Source: Mycobacterium sp. (GTDB lineage: Bacteria; Actinomycetota; Actinomycetes; Mycobacteriales; Mycobacteriaceae). From it: DNA of 64,000 nt. The notes under the pieces are model-generated. The model saw only the letters and a program-made list of their open reading frames with translations, did no database searches and was not told the origin of the DNA. Each line of letters opens with the position of its first letter. Within the stretch, counting starts at the first letter, position 1. Location: assembly GCA_016197405.1 (NCBI GenBank), contig JACPVR010000015.1, forward strand, positions 93,565 to 157,564, in the 5' to 3' direction. The position numbers were made by a program, and so were the translations under genes. Of the stretch, positions 1 to 8,143 are shown piece after piece.

Positions 1-1184
1 CCACCCCGCACGACAACCGGCCCGAGATCCAGGCCGCACTGAACAAGCCGCTGCCCGCCGACCCCGACGAGTTCAACGCGCTGTGGAACCAGCTCACCAA
101 GGAGGAGAAGGACTGGCTCTACAGCCAGGACCACAATGTGGGCAACCATCCGGGTATGCCGTTCGCCGGTGGGCCCGATGATCCCGGCAAGGACTACTAC
201 AACCGGATGCACCTGGACGAACTGCAGCAGACCACACAGGCCGGCGTCGACCGTATGCAGGCCCGCTTCGACGAGCTCGCCGCCCAGATGTACATGGGCG
301 ACCACAGCGCTGACACGGCCGACGAGCTCAACGCGCTGGCCGCTCAACTGCCGGCGGCCCGCCACCAACTCGAGGGCTACAACGCGGTGAAGAACACCCT
401 CGACAAGAAGGACGGCGTGCCACGCTATCTCGGTGTCCTCGACGACCAGGGCCACGCCGCGGTATCCATCGGCGATCCCGACAACGCCAAGCGGACTGCC
501 ACCTTCGTGCCCGGTACCGGACAGGACATGGCGGCGTTCGACGGCAGTGACAACAAGTCGCTGCAGATGCACCGCGCCGCGCTTGATGCCGACCGTTCCC
601 TGCTGCCCCAAGACGTCTCCGTCACCACCTGGATGGGTTACGACCGGCCGATGGACCTCGGTGCGGCCGCCTGGCCGGGTCGAGCCGAAAACGGCGGCGC
701 CGCACTCGATCTGTTCGTCGACGGTATGCACGCCTCGCACCATGGCCCGCCCGCGGTCGACACCGTCATCGGGCACAGCTACGGCTCGACCCTGGTCGGT
801 GGTGCTGCCACCGGCGGAAACCACCTCTCCGCCGACAACGTCATCGCCGTCGGCAGCCCCGGCATGCTGTCCAAACACGCCGCCGACCTCGCGCTGGACA
901 ACGGTGCGCAGGTGTATTCCATGACCGCGCGCAACGACATCATCAGCGTGGTCACCGATATGACGCTCGGTGACGATCCGTACGGTGTCGACTACGGCGC
1001 GACCCGGCTCTGGACCGATCCCGGTCCGCCGCTGCCCCACACCGGGGGGCTGTTGCCGAGCGTGGCCGCGCACAGTTTCTACTGGAGTGACCTCAACCCC
1101 GGCCTGGCCAACATGGGCGCCATCATCGCCGGGCTGCCGCCACTGCAGATCGTGACACCGGACGGAGTTGTCCAGCAGCCATGA
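1..1184 (+). CDS. Alpha/beta hydrolase, DUF1023 family (5' end outside window)
   Basis: The reading frame is already open at the left edge (first full codon at base 3), so the N-terminus is missing. The C-terminal part is an alpha/beta-hydrolase domain of the actinobacterial DUF1023 type. The nucleophile elbow GHSYGS is at about 769-786, and a C-terminal AHSFYWSD segment could supply the catalytic His. The upstream part is hydrophilic and helical, as is usual for these proteins. DUF1023 members are common in mycobacteria and their substrates are mostly unknown. The stop codon overlaps the start of the next gene by ATGA (1181-1184), which suggests translational coupling with the lipoprotein gene. 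Confidence 0.8.
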   Translation, partial: TPHDNRPEIQAALNKPLPADPDEFNALWNQLTKEEKDWLYSQDHNVGNHPGMPFAGGPDDPGKDYYNRMHLDELQQTTQAGVDRMQARFDELAAQMYMGDHSADTADELNALAAQLPAARHQLEGYNAVKNTLDKKDGVPRYLGVLDDQGHAAVSIGDPDNAKRTATFVPGTGQDMAAFDGSDNKSLQMHRAALDADRSLLPQDVSVTTWMGYDRPMDLGAAAWPGRAENGGAALDLFVDGMHASHHGPPAVDTVIGHSYGSTLVGGAATGGNHLSADNVIAVGSPGMLSKHAADLALDNGAQVYSMTARNDIISVVTDMTLGDDPYGVDYGATRLWTDPGPPLPHTGGLLPSVAAHSFYWSDLNPGLANMGAIIAGLPPLQIVTPDGVVQQP

Positions 1185-1777
1185 CCTTGTCACCGAGTAA
1201 CCGTCTCGCCGCCTGCCTGTTGACGTCCGCATTGACGCTGTCCGCGTGCGGTTCCGGCGCCACCGATATTGGAGGATCATCGATGACATCCACACCGCCC
1301 CCACCGGCCGGCTGGGTCGTGAAGGACGTGGTTCCGACCAGCCAGCAGCAGGCCCAGGACACCGTCGTCGGGTATCTCAAGCGGACCCTTGCCGCATTGC
1401 CGGCCGGAACCGTCATCGACGCGACCCGGTACGGCACCGCCGGCGTCACCGGGTACTGCGATGACAACGATTCCAGTCCGTCGGCACCGCGGCGATACTC
1501 CACCCTCGGTGAGCTGAAGACCCCGCCCGGTGTGGACGCGACGAATATCGTCGCCACCGTCGGGGACATCTGGCGCGGCTGGGGCTGGTACGTCCTGGAG
1601 CGTGACGGATTCCCCAAACCCAACGAATTCGGTTACGCCCCAGACGGTTACACCATCCATATCGCAGCGGCCCGCCAGGCCGGGTATCCGCCGTCGATCC
1701 AGGCCGGATCGCCGTGCTACCCGGGCCAGATCGCCCGCGACGATATCCCGGTGCCGACCATCCTGACGGCGCAGTAG
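1181..1777 (+). CDS. Putative lipoprotein of unknown function
   Basis: This 198-residue protein has an N-terminal signal peptide with a lipobox (LSAC) about 23 residues in, so it is probably lipidated and anchored outside the cytoplasmic membrane. The mature region starts with a low-complexity G/S/T/P linker and then a compact domain with three further cysteines, which may form a disulfide. I do not recognise the family. It overlaps the upstream DUF1023 hydrolase gene by 4 bp, so the two are probably co-expressed. The ATG at 1181 is chosen because the signal peptide begins directly there. Confidence 0.75.
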   Translation: MTLSPSNRLAACLLTSALTLSACGSGATDIGGSSMTSTPPPPAGWVVKDVVPTSQQQAQDTVVGYLKRTLAALPAGTVIDATRYGTAGVTGYCDDNDSSPSAPRRYSTLGELKTPPGVDATNIVATVGDIWRGWGWYVLERDGFPKPNEFGYAPDGYTIHIAAARQAGYPPSIQAGSPCYPGQIARDDIPVPTILTAQ

Positions 1778-1873
1778 CCGGGCGCGCGTACAGCAATGGC
1801 GCAGGTTCTCGTCATCGAACGTCCAGCCACCGGTGGCATAACGGGCATATCGCTTCGATTCCGAGGAGTAGAC

Positions 1874-2149
1874 ATGCGTCTTATCGCAGGTTCACTTGTC
1901 GCCGCAACGGCCGTGGCAGCATTCGCCCTGGCGCCGACCGCTGCCGCTGATCCGTCGACAGTGCCGACGCCCGGCTCCGAACCGGCGGCCGCGACCATCG
2001 AAGATCTGTCGAAACAGGGCTACAACGTGGATCTGAACTGGCTCAACGGGTCCTACGGCGTGCCGCTGAACCAATGCTCGGTCACCGCCATCCAGACCCC
2101 GGACCGCCATACCGCCAACGTGGACGTGTCCTGTCCGCCCGCTGCGTAG
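1874..2149 (+). CDS. Small secreted protein
   Basis: The protein has 91 residues. The frame is open from 1796, but the ATG at 1874 is preferred: it follows a gaggag ribosome-binding motif at about 1863 and immediately begins a classical signal peptide (MRLIAG... with an AAAD cleavage site near residue 27). The mature part is about 64 residues with two cysteines (QCS and DVSCP), the usual pattern of small mycobacterial secreted proteins with one disulfide. It is convergent with the glycosyltransferase gene, with only 7 bp between stop codons. Function unknown. Confidence 0.7.
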   Translation: MRLIAGSLVAATAVAAFALAPTAAADPSTVPTPGSEPAAATIEDLSKQGYNVDLNWLNGSYGVPLNQCSVTAIQTPDRHTANVDVSCPPAA

Positions 2150-2156
2150 CGCCGGG

Positions 2157-3233
2157 TCAGCGCAGGGGATGCGCCCGATAGAACGCGATATGCGCAGCCG
2201 CCGCCGACTCCCAGGTCATCGAGGACGCCAACTGCCGGCCCGCCACGGCGCGCGAATCGTCGCCGATCGCCGCGGCCAGAGCGTCAGCCAGTGACGGCAC
2301 GTCGGTGGCGTAGCGCACGGTGTCACCGAAGACCTCCCGCAACACCGGCAGGTCCCGCGTGACGACGGGCCGCTGCGCGGCCAAGGCCTCCATGGCGGCC
2401 AACCCGAACCCCTCCTTGGTCGACGGGAAGGCGAAAACCTCGCAAGAGGCCATCAGGCTGGGCAACTCCTCGTCGTCGACGGCCCCGAGGATGACCGGCG
2501 CGACGTCGAGTTCGGCGCACAGGTCCTCGAACGCCGCGCGGTAATCCCGGTAGTCGAACAACGTCTCACCACCCGCGATCACCAGCGAGACATCCGGAAA
2601 CCGCTGGCGGAAAAGCGCATACGCGCTCACCAGATCGAGTGATCCCTTACGCGGTTCGATACCGCCGACCGCCAGCACATACCGGCCCAGCTCGTCGCGC
2701 CAGCGGCTGCGGCGCGGATCGGCCGCGGCCGCGATGAACCGTTCGGCGCGCACACCGTTGGGGATCACCGTCGGGTGCAGACCCCACCCCGCCTCGACTT
2801 CGGCGGCCACCGCGGCCGACACGCAGATCCGGGCATACGGCTCAACCACGGCCTTCTCATGGCATTCGGCCAGCACCGGCGTGGTGAACTGATCCAGATG
2901 GTGGATGGTCCTGATACAGCGACCGATGGCGTTGGCGCTGATGCAGTCCTGCGCGTGCACGACGTCGTAGTCGCCGGGCGTGAACGCCGCCCGCATGGAC
3001 TCGATGGACCGCACGATCCGGTCGGTCACGGTCTCACCCTCGACATCGGGAAACGCGACCAACCGCAACGTCACCGATGGATCGACATCCCGGAAGAAGC
3101 CCGTGTCGCCCTGGCGCGCCAGCGACCACACGTCCACCTCGACGCTTTGGGCGGCCAGTGCCTCGGCCAGGTTCAGGGTGTGCACCACACCGCCGCGCGG
3201 TTTGGTCGAGTAGGTGGCCAGCGCAACTTTCAC
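2157..3233 (-). CDS. GT4 glycosyltransferase of the Nit1C cluster (MSMEG_0565-like)
   Basis: This 358-residue family-4 (GT-B fold) glycosyltransferase starts at a GTG codon that overlaps the stop of the upstream gene (GTGA). The N-terminal Rossmann part begins MKVALATYSTKPRGG and the inter-domain region carries VGGIEPRKGS. The donor-binding EX7E motif is EGFGLAAME near residue 275. From family knowledge, a glycosyltransferase of this type (named after M. smegmatis MSMEG_0565) accompanies the nitrilase/radical SAM/AIRS genes in Nit1C clusters. The acceptor is unknown; the context suggests that a small molecule made by the cluster is glycosylated. It is the last gene of the operon. Confidence 0.85.
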   Translation of the reverse strand: MKVALATYSTKPRGGVVHTLNLAEALAAQSVEVDVWSLARQGDTGFFRDVDPSVTLRLVAFPDVEGETVTDRIVRSIESMRAAFTPGDYDVVHAQDCISANAIGRCIRTIHHLDQFTTPVLAECHEKAVVEPYARICVSAAVAAEVEAGWGLHPTVIPNGVRAERFIAAAADPRRSRWRDELGRYVLAVGGIEPRKGSLDLVSAYALFRQRFPDVSLVIAGGETLFDYRDYRAAFEDLCAELDVAPVILGAVDDEELPSLMASCEVFAFPSTKEGFGLAAMEALAAQRPVVTRDLPVLREVFGDTVRYATDVPSLADALAAAIGDDSRAVAGRQLASSMTWESAAAAHIAFYRAHPLR

Positions 3234-4078
3234 GACGGCGCCTGCCGCGACGGTGACCGATAGGCGTCCAGCCGGCGTTCGGCCAGGTGGTTCAAAACCC
3301 TTCTGGCTCGATCGATTTCGGCCTCCACGTCGATCTCCACCTTCGCCAGCCCGCCTTTGGATCGGGTGTTGGCCAGCACTTCACCACCGGGTCCGACGAC
3401 CTTGGCCTGCCCGAGGAAGCGCAACGAGCCCATGATGCCGGTCTGGTTCGACGACACCAGAACCACCTGGTTCTCCGCGGCACGGGCACAGTCGTAAAGG
3501 TCGAAAAGCCGGGACTGCCGATCAGCGGGCAGCCGTGACGCCCGGTCGGTGACACTGGCCGGCCAGGCCGACAGCGCCGCGATGATGTGCGCGCCGTCCA
3601 GCGCCAGCACCCGGGCCGATTCCGGGAAGGTCTTGTCGTAGTCGATGAGCATGCCCACCCGGCCGACCGGGGTGTCGAACGCCGCGAACGAATCACCGGC
3701 CAGATACGCCAACGACTCACCGGCCGGCTGGTGCACCTTGCGGTGCGTGCCGAGCACGCCCTCACCGGACACACAGATCGCCGAGTTGTACCGGCCGCCG
3801 GTGGCCTCCTCGGCGTAACCCACGCAGACCGTCATCGGCCCGGCCGCCGCGATCACCGCGGCGATCTCCGGGCCGTCGGGGTCCAATGCCGGAGGAGGAT
3901 CGGTCGGATCGGGCGCGCGCAGGTCACCGATATAGCCGCCCAGGCAGGCGTCCGGGAACACCAACAGCTGTACACCTTCTCGGGCCGCCGCCTCGATGAT
4001 GCCGACGACCTTGCCCACCCCGCGGTCCACATCGCGGCCGAAATGTGCCGCCACCGCGGCCACCGTCACCGGCGCCAT
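3230..4078 (-). CDS. Nitrilase-superfamily protein with substituted catalytic residues (MSMEG_0566-like position)
   Basis: This 282-residue protein aligns along its whole length with the nitrilase encoded at 8136-9026. Shared motifs are RKVHQP around Lys114, DTPVGRVG, YDKxFPE and LSAWPAS. Two of the three catalytic positions differ: the Glu general base is Asp43 (VFPDACLGG) and the Cys nucleophile is Asp146 (MLIDYDK). Only Lys114 is kept. Classical nitrilase/amidase chemistry needs the Cys, so this copy is probably a non-hydrolytic partner, a regulator, or an enzyme with different chemistry. It begins 10 bp after the stop of the GNAT-AIRS gene and overlaps the glycosyltransferase gene by 4 bp. 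Confidence 0.85.
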   Translation of the reverse strand: MAPVTVAAVAAHFGRDVDRGVGKVVGIIEAAAREGVQLLVFPDACLGGYIGDLRAPDPTDPPPALDPDGPEIAAVIAAAGPMTVCVGYAEEATGGRYNSAICVSGEGVLGTHRKVHQPAGESLAYLAGDSFAAFDTPVGRVGMLIDYDKTFPESARVLALDGAHIIAALSAWPASVTDRASRLPADRQSRLFDLYDCARAAENQVVLVSSNQTGIMGSLRFLGQAKVVGPGGEVLANTRSKGGLAKVEIDVEAEIDRARRVLNHLAERRLDAYRSPSRQAPS

Positions 4079-4088
4079 GGGTCCCCGC

Positions 4089-5492
4089 TCATGCGTGCCC
4101 CAAACCCGTCACCCCCGCGGCGATCGCCGTCGTCACCGCACCGTCGGGCCAGCGCAACCGCACTCCCGGCTCGGCCGTCAGCCGCCCGCACACCGCACTG
4201 GCCACACCAGACGGTAACGCGGGCGTCCGGTCGTCGCGGTCGGCGGTCAGCATGCCGAAGCCGGGGAAACAGGTCAGCCACGAACCCATCTCAGCACCGG
4301 TAGGCCGCGGAATGGCGGAAACATCCAGATCGACACCCGTGCCACCGGCCTCGGCGAGCATGCCTGCCGTGCCGGCGATCCCCGCCATGCTGACATCCTT
4401 GGCGGCTCGCGGCCGCATCCCGGCCACCACCGCACCGAGCGCCGCCAGCTCCTCCGAGCTGCGGGTGCTGGTGGAATCCCACTGCCGGCCGCGATACCCG
4501 GGGCGCCAGCCGCCGGCCAGATCGGCCGTCAAGCGGATATCGTCACCAACCGAACCACCGCCGGCCGGGATGGGATCGGTGGTGCGGCCCAGGGCCGTCA
4601 CCGACAGCGCGGCGGGAACCCCGAGCTGGGTGTGTCCGCCCAGCACCGGAACCTGCCAGGCTGCCGATGCGCGCGCCATGCCGCGGATGATCCGGGTCAG
4701 CAGCGACTGCGTCGGCGCCCCGACGGCGTCCAGCAGCCCCACCGGGGTGGCGCCCATGGCGGCCAAATCGTTGAGGTTGACCAGCACCGAACACCAGCCG
4801 GCCCACTCCGGGTCGCGCTCCACCATCGACGGGATGATCGCATCGCAGGCCGCGATGAGGTCGCTGCCGGGCAGCGGGACGCCGTCGTCACCGACGAAGC
4901 CGGCCGGACCCAGCCCGCCGGTCACGGCGCGCAGCGGGTCCAGCGCAGCCGCCAGGAATGCCTTGGTGGTGTCGGTGACGCGCTGAATCTGGTTGAGCGG
5001 CCACCGCATCCGCACATGGGGGCTGTCTGCCACCGTGCAGTCGCCCTGGTTCTCCCAGCCCAGCGAGGTGAACAAGGACAGGTACCGGTGCTGCACGGTG
5101 GCTTCGAAGCGCAGCACACCCGCGGTTTCGGCGTAGGCGCAGGCGGCCCGGATCAGGGCCGCACCGATACCGGCGGTCTGCGCCGACGGCTCGGCCACCA
5201 GGCGGCTGCCGGTCCACCAGCCGATGTCGGGTGCGCAGACCGGGGCCAGCCGTACCCCGCCGAGCACCGTGCCGTCCTGGCCGGCGGCGATCAGCACCAC
5301 GGTCCGTGGGTCGTCGTCGATATCGTCACGGTCGGTCCCGGCGAACAAGCCCTGTTCGATCACGAACGCCTCCCGGCGAAGCCGCCGGTAGTCCTCGATA
5401 TCGGCGGGTCGCTCGGCCGGGCGGATCAGGAACGGCGTGGCGGGCGCGCGGCTGCCGGACAGGATCGACAGGTCGATCATGTTGTGGCCCAT
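4089..5492 (-). CDS. GNAT acetyltransferase / AIR synthase-like fusion protein (MSMEG_0567-like)
   Basis: The protein has 467 residues and two domains. Residues about 20-155 form a GNAT N-acyltransferase fold (FLIRPAERPADIEDYRRLRREAF, then a GIGAALIRAACAYAE acetyl-CoA loop). Residues about 180-460 resemble the PurM/AIR synthase fold (VGDDGVPLPGSDLIAACDAI, then DVSMAGIAGTAGMLAEAGG). In cyanobacterial Nit1C clusters these are separate genes; as I recall, the mycobacterial version is normally fused. AIRS-fold enzymes activate amides or phosphorylated intermediates with ATP, so the protein may build and acylate a small nitrogen compound. It starts 2 bp downstream of the radical SAM stop. ATG 5480 is a possible alternative start. 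Confidence 0.87.
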   Translation of the reverse strand: MGHNMIDLSILSGSRAPATPFLIRPAERPADIEDYRRLRREAFVIEQGLFAGTDRDDIDDDPRTVVLIAAGQDGTVLGGVRLAPVCAPDIGWWTGSRLVAEPSAQTAGIGAALIRAACAYAETAGVLRFEATVQHRYLSLFTSLGWENQGDCTVADSPHVRMRWPLNQIQRVTDTTKAFLAAALDPLRAVTGGLGPAGFVGDDGVPLPGSDLIAACDAIIPSMVERDPEWAGWCSVLVNLNDLAAMGATPVGLLDAVGAPTQSLLTRIIRGMARASAAWQVPVLGGHTQLGVPAALSVTALGRTTDPIPAGGGSVGDDIRLTADLAGGWRPGYRGRQWDSTSTRSSEELAALGAVVAGMRPRAAKDVSMAGIAGTAGMLAEAGGTGVDLDVSAIPRPTGAEMGSWLTCFPGFGMLTADRDDRTPALPSGVASAVCGRLTAEPGVRLRWPDGAVTTAIAAGVTGLGHA

Positions 5493-5494
5493 GG

Positions 5495-6550
5495 CTAACC
5501 ACCCAGATTCTGCAGCACGCCGCAGGCCCCGCAGGACGCGCAGCCGGCCCGCTGATCGGCTCCTGCCATACCCGCCATCCGCAGCGCCGCGGCCACCTCC
5601 CGGGATACCTTCTCCACGATCGCGGCATCCGGTGCGACCGCGCGATCGACATCCACCGCCAGGGTGCCCGGGTGCGGGCGGAACGGCACCACGAACGGAT
5701 ACACACCCATCGCGATCAGTTCGGTTGCACCGGCGACGAGTTCGTCGGGATCCTCACCCAGACCGACCAGCAGATAGGTCGACACCTGGTTTCGGCCGAA
5801 AACCCGGACCGCTTCGCGCCACGCCGCCCGGTACTGCGTGAGCGGCACGGTGGCCTTGCCTGGCATCCACCGTCGGCGCACCTCGTCGTCGAGTGATTCG
5901 ACGTGGATACCGATGGCATCCGCCCCGGCGTCACGCAGTTCGGTGATGACCGACAGATCGGCCGGCGGTTCGCACTGCACCTGGATCGGCAGCCCGGGTA
6001 CCGCCGCCTTGACGGCCCGCACACACCGCGCGAGATGGCGTGCCCCGCGGTCGGTGCCCGCGGAGGTGCCGGTCGTCATCACCATCTGGGTGACACCGTC
6101 GAGCCGCACCGCGGCCTCGGCGACCTCGGCCAGCTCGGCGGGTCGTTTGACGGCGGTGGTGGCCCCCGACTTCAACGATTCCTCGATGGAACAGAACCGA
6201 CAACGCTGATCGGGGGTGTAGCGAACGCAGGTCTGCACAACCGTCGTGGCCAACACGTTTCGCCCGTGCAGCTTGGCCAACTTCTCGTACGGGATACCGT
6301 CGGCGGTTGTCAGATCGTAGAACGCGGGCCGGTCGATGACCTGGACGTCCAGGCCGGTCTCGGCGCCGTCGAGCAGGATCTGGCTGCCGTCGAAGACGAA
6401 CGGGCTCAACGGGTTACGGGGGATGGCGGCATTGAGGCCGTCGATCACCAGGTGGCCGTCGTCGCTGGGACCGGCGCCTGCGGTGCGGCTCAGCGGTGGG
6501 CGGCCCCGGATACCGAGCAGGGCCAGGTCGACGCGGGTCGAAACCGTCAT
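5495..6550 (-). CDS. Radical SAM protein of the Nit1C cluster (MSMEG_0568-like)
   Basis: The protein has 351 residues. The frame is open further upstream, but ATG 6550 follows a good ribosome-binding site (aaggaga) and lies 25 bp after the preceding stop, so it is used as the start. The putative Fe-S/SAM cysteines are Cys108, Cys117 and Cys120, spaced CX8CX2C instead of the usual CX3CX2C. Sequence after the cluster (MVMTTGTSAGTDRG, QVQCEPP) fits a BioB-like partial TIM barrel. The C-terminus has a second cysteine set, Cys337/340/343 (CASCGAC), which could bind an auxiliary cluster. From family knowledge it belongs to the radical SAM group found only with Nit1C nitrilases; its reaction is undefined. 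Confidence 0.87.
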   Translation of the reverse strand: MTVSTRVDLALLGIRGRPPLSRTAGAGPSDDGHLVIDGLNAAIPRNPLSPFVFDGSQILLDGAETGLDVQVIDRPAFYDLTTADGIPYEKLAKLHGRNVLATTVVQTCVRYTPDQRCRFCSIEESLKSGATTAVKRPAELAEVAEAAVRLDGVTQMVMTTGTSAGTDRGARHLARCVRAVKAAVPGLPIQVQCEPPADLSVITELRDAGADAIGIHVESLDDEVRRRWMPGKATVPLTQYRAAWREAVRVFGRNQVSTYLLVGLGEDPDELVAGATELIAMGVYPFVVPFRPHPGTLAVDVDRAVAPDAAIVEKVSREVAAALRMAGMAGADQRAGCASCGACGVLQNLGG

Positions 6551-6575
6551 GACAGTTCTCCTTGTCCCGAAGCGG

Positions 6576-7850
6576 TCAGTGCCCGACCGCGAGCCGCAAC
6601 ACGGACTCGTGGTAGCCGCTGATGATGGTCGCCGCGATGTGCTGGGCATCGCGGTCGATGCCGAGGAACCGGCCAGAGCCCCAGGTGTGCATCCACGGCA
6701 GGCCCACGAAGCTGAGTCCGTCGACACCGGTGACACCGCGGTTCTGCATGGGACGCCCGCCGCCGTCGAAGGCGCTGGCCTCGATCCAGCGGTAGTCCGG
6801 CCGGTAGCCGATGGCCCATACGATGCTGGTGACACCCTCGGCCGCCAGATCCAGTGCCGTCGGGTCGGTGTCCGCCGTCCACACCGGGGTGTAGCGCAGG
6901 CCCGGTGGGGCGTCGATACCCTCCCGTTCGATATAGCTGTCGATATCGGCGCAGATCGAGTTGTACACGGCGTCAGCGTGATCGAGGTGTTCGGCCAAGG
7001 TGGGCGCAAATGCCAGCGTGTTGTCCTTACCGTCGACCAGGGTGCCGTAGAGCCGCATCCCTTCGGCGGCGAAGCGGCGCAGGTCGATATCGCGTCCGCC
7101 GTCGCGCCCGGTCACATAGTGGTTGGTCTTCTCGATGGCGGCCTTGCCGCCCGGGTACTCGCCGGCTGCCTTGTCGTACAAACCCATATCGGACAGCCAT
7201 GTCATGCAGTCCCGGCCGCGGTAGAAGCGGGCAACCCGGGGTGCGTTGCCGACGGCCAGGTGCACCTGCCGGCCCGCCAGGTGCAGGTCCTCGGCGATCT
7301 GTGCGCCGGACTGCCCGGTGCCGACGACGAGCACCGCGCCCTCGGGAAGCTGCCCGGCATTGCGGTACTGCTCGGAATGGATCTGGGTGACGGCCCGGTC
7401 CAGCGAACCGGCGAAGGCCGGTGTGACGGGCAGCGGGTAGCCGCCGGTGGCGATGACGGCGTTGTCGCAGGTGATGGTCTGCTCGCCGTGTCCGGTGGAC
7501 ACCGTGAGCTCGAAACCGCCGTCGGTGTGGTTGCGCAGCCGGGTCACCCGGTTGTGCGTGCGCACCGGTGCGTCGAAGGTCTGTAGCCAGCCGTCCAGCC
7601 AGGCCACCACCTCATCGCGGGTCATGAATCCGTCGGGGTCGTCACCGTCGTAGGTGTAGCCCGGCAGCCGGCAATGCCAGTTCGGGGTGACCAGGGTGAA
7701 GTTGTCCCAACGGCTGTCGGCCCAGGCGTGTACCGGGGTGTGTGCCTCCAGCACCACGTGTTCGATACCGGCCCGGCTGAGGTACCAGCTGACCGAGAGA
7801 CCGGCCTGGCCCGCACCGATGATGACGACCGGGAGGTGTTCGGTACTCAT
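6576..7850 (-). CDS. Flavin-dependent oxidoreductase of the Nit1C cluster (MSMEG_0569-like)
   Basis: This 424-residue flavoprotein of the FMO/NAD(P)-binding class has an N-terminal FAD Rossmann motif GAGQAGLS at residues 13-20 and a second nucleotide-binding motif GTGQSGAQIAED near residue 180. A WAIGYRPDY segment fits the family's conserved region near the C-terminus. It is the oxidoreductase of Nit1C clusters (family named after MSMEG_0569) and would oxidise an unknown intermediate with NAD(P)H and O2. Its start codon overlaps the stop of the small upstream gene by 4 bp, so the two are translationally coupled. Confidence 0.87.
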   Translation of the reverse strand: MSTEHLPVVIIGAGQAGLSVSWYLSRAGIEHVVLEAHTPVHAWADSRWDNFTLVTPNWHCRLPGYTYDGDDPDGFMTRDEVVAWLDGWLQTFDAPVRTHNRVTRLRNHTDGGFELTVSTGHGEQTITCDNAVIATGGYPLPVTPAFAGSLDRAVTQIHSEQYRNAGQLPEGAVLVVGTGQSGAQIAEDLHLAGRQVHLAVGNAPRVARFYRGRDCMTWLSDMGLYDKAAGEYPGGKAAIEKTNHYVTGRDGGRDIDLRRFAAEGMRLYGTLVDGKDNTLAFAPTLAEHLDHADAVYNSICADIDSYIEREGIDAPPGLRYTPVWTADTDPTALDLAAEGVTSIVWAIGYRPDYRWIEASAFDGGGRPMQNRGVTGVDGLSFVGLPWMHTWGSGRFLGIDRDAQHIAATIISGYHESVLRLAVGH

Positions 7851-8143
7851 ACCTGCTCCAGCGCGGGATGCATGGCGGTGATGTGAATCAACGCATCGGA
7901 TGGGAAACGGGTTGCGGTGTCGCGGATCTCGGCATCGGTGGCGGCGGCGGATGTGCAGGCGAAACCGAATTTCGCGCGCACCCGGTCGCTGGCCTCGGCC
8001 AGTGCCGTGCCGGAGCGCGACACGAAGTCGGCGACGGTGTAGGTCGCGCCGGTCTGCAGGTAGTCGTGCATGACCAAGCTGGGGGAGTAGCAGCGCTGCC
8101 TGCTGCCGTCGGGCCAGCGCACCTCGAACGTCATCTCAGGCAT
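7847..8143 (-). CDS. Small MSMEG_0570-family nitrogen starvation response protein
   Basis: This 98-residue protein starts at ATG 8143 (MPEMTFEVRWPDG). The frame is open upstream, but that part lies inside the nitrilase gene. The start overlaps the nitrilase 3' end by 8 bp and the stop overlaps the flavoprotein start by 4 bp, as expected in a tightly coupled operon. It matches my recollection of the short MSMEG_0570 family that always accompanies Nit1C. It has a WPDGSRQRCYSPS beta-rich start and a helical C-terminal half, with no catalytic motif visible. It may be a chaperone, adaptor or small binding protein; the function is unknown. Confidence 0.82.
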   Translation of the reverse strand: MPEMTFEVRWPDGSRQRCYSPSLVMHDYLQTGATYTVADFVSRSGTALAEASDRVRAKFGFACTSAAATDAEIRDTATRFPSDALIHITAMHPALEQV

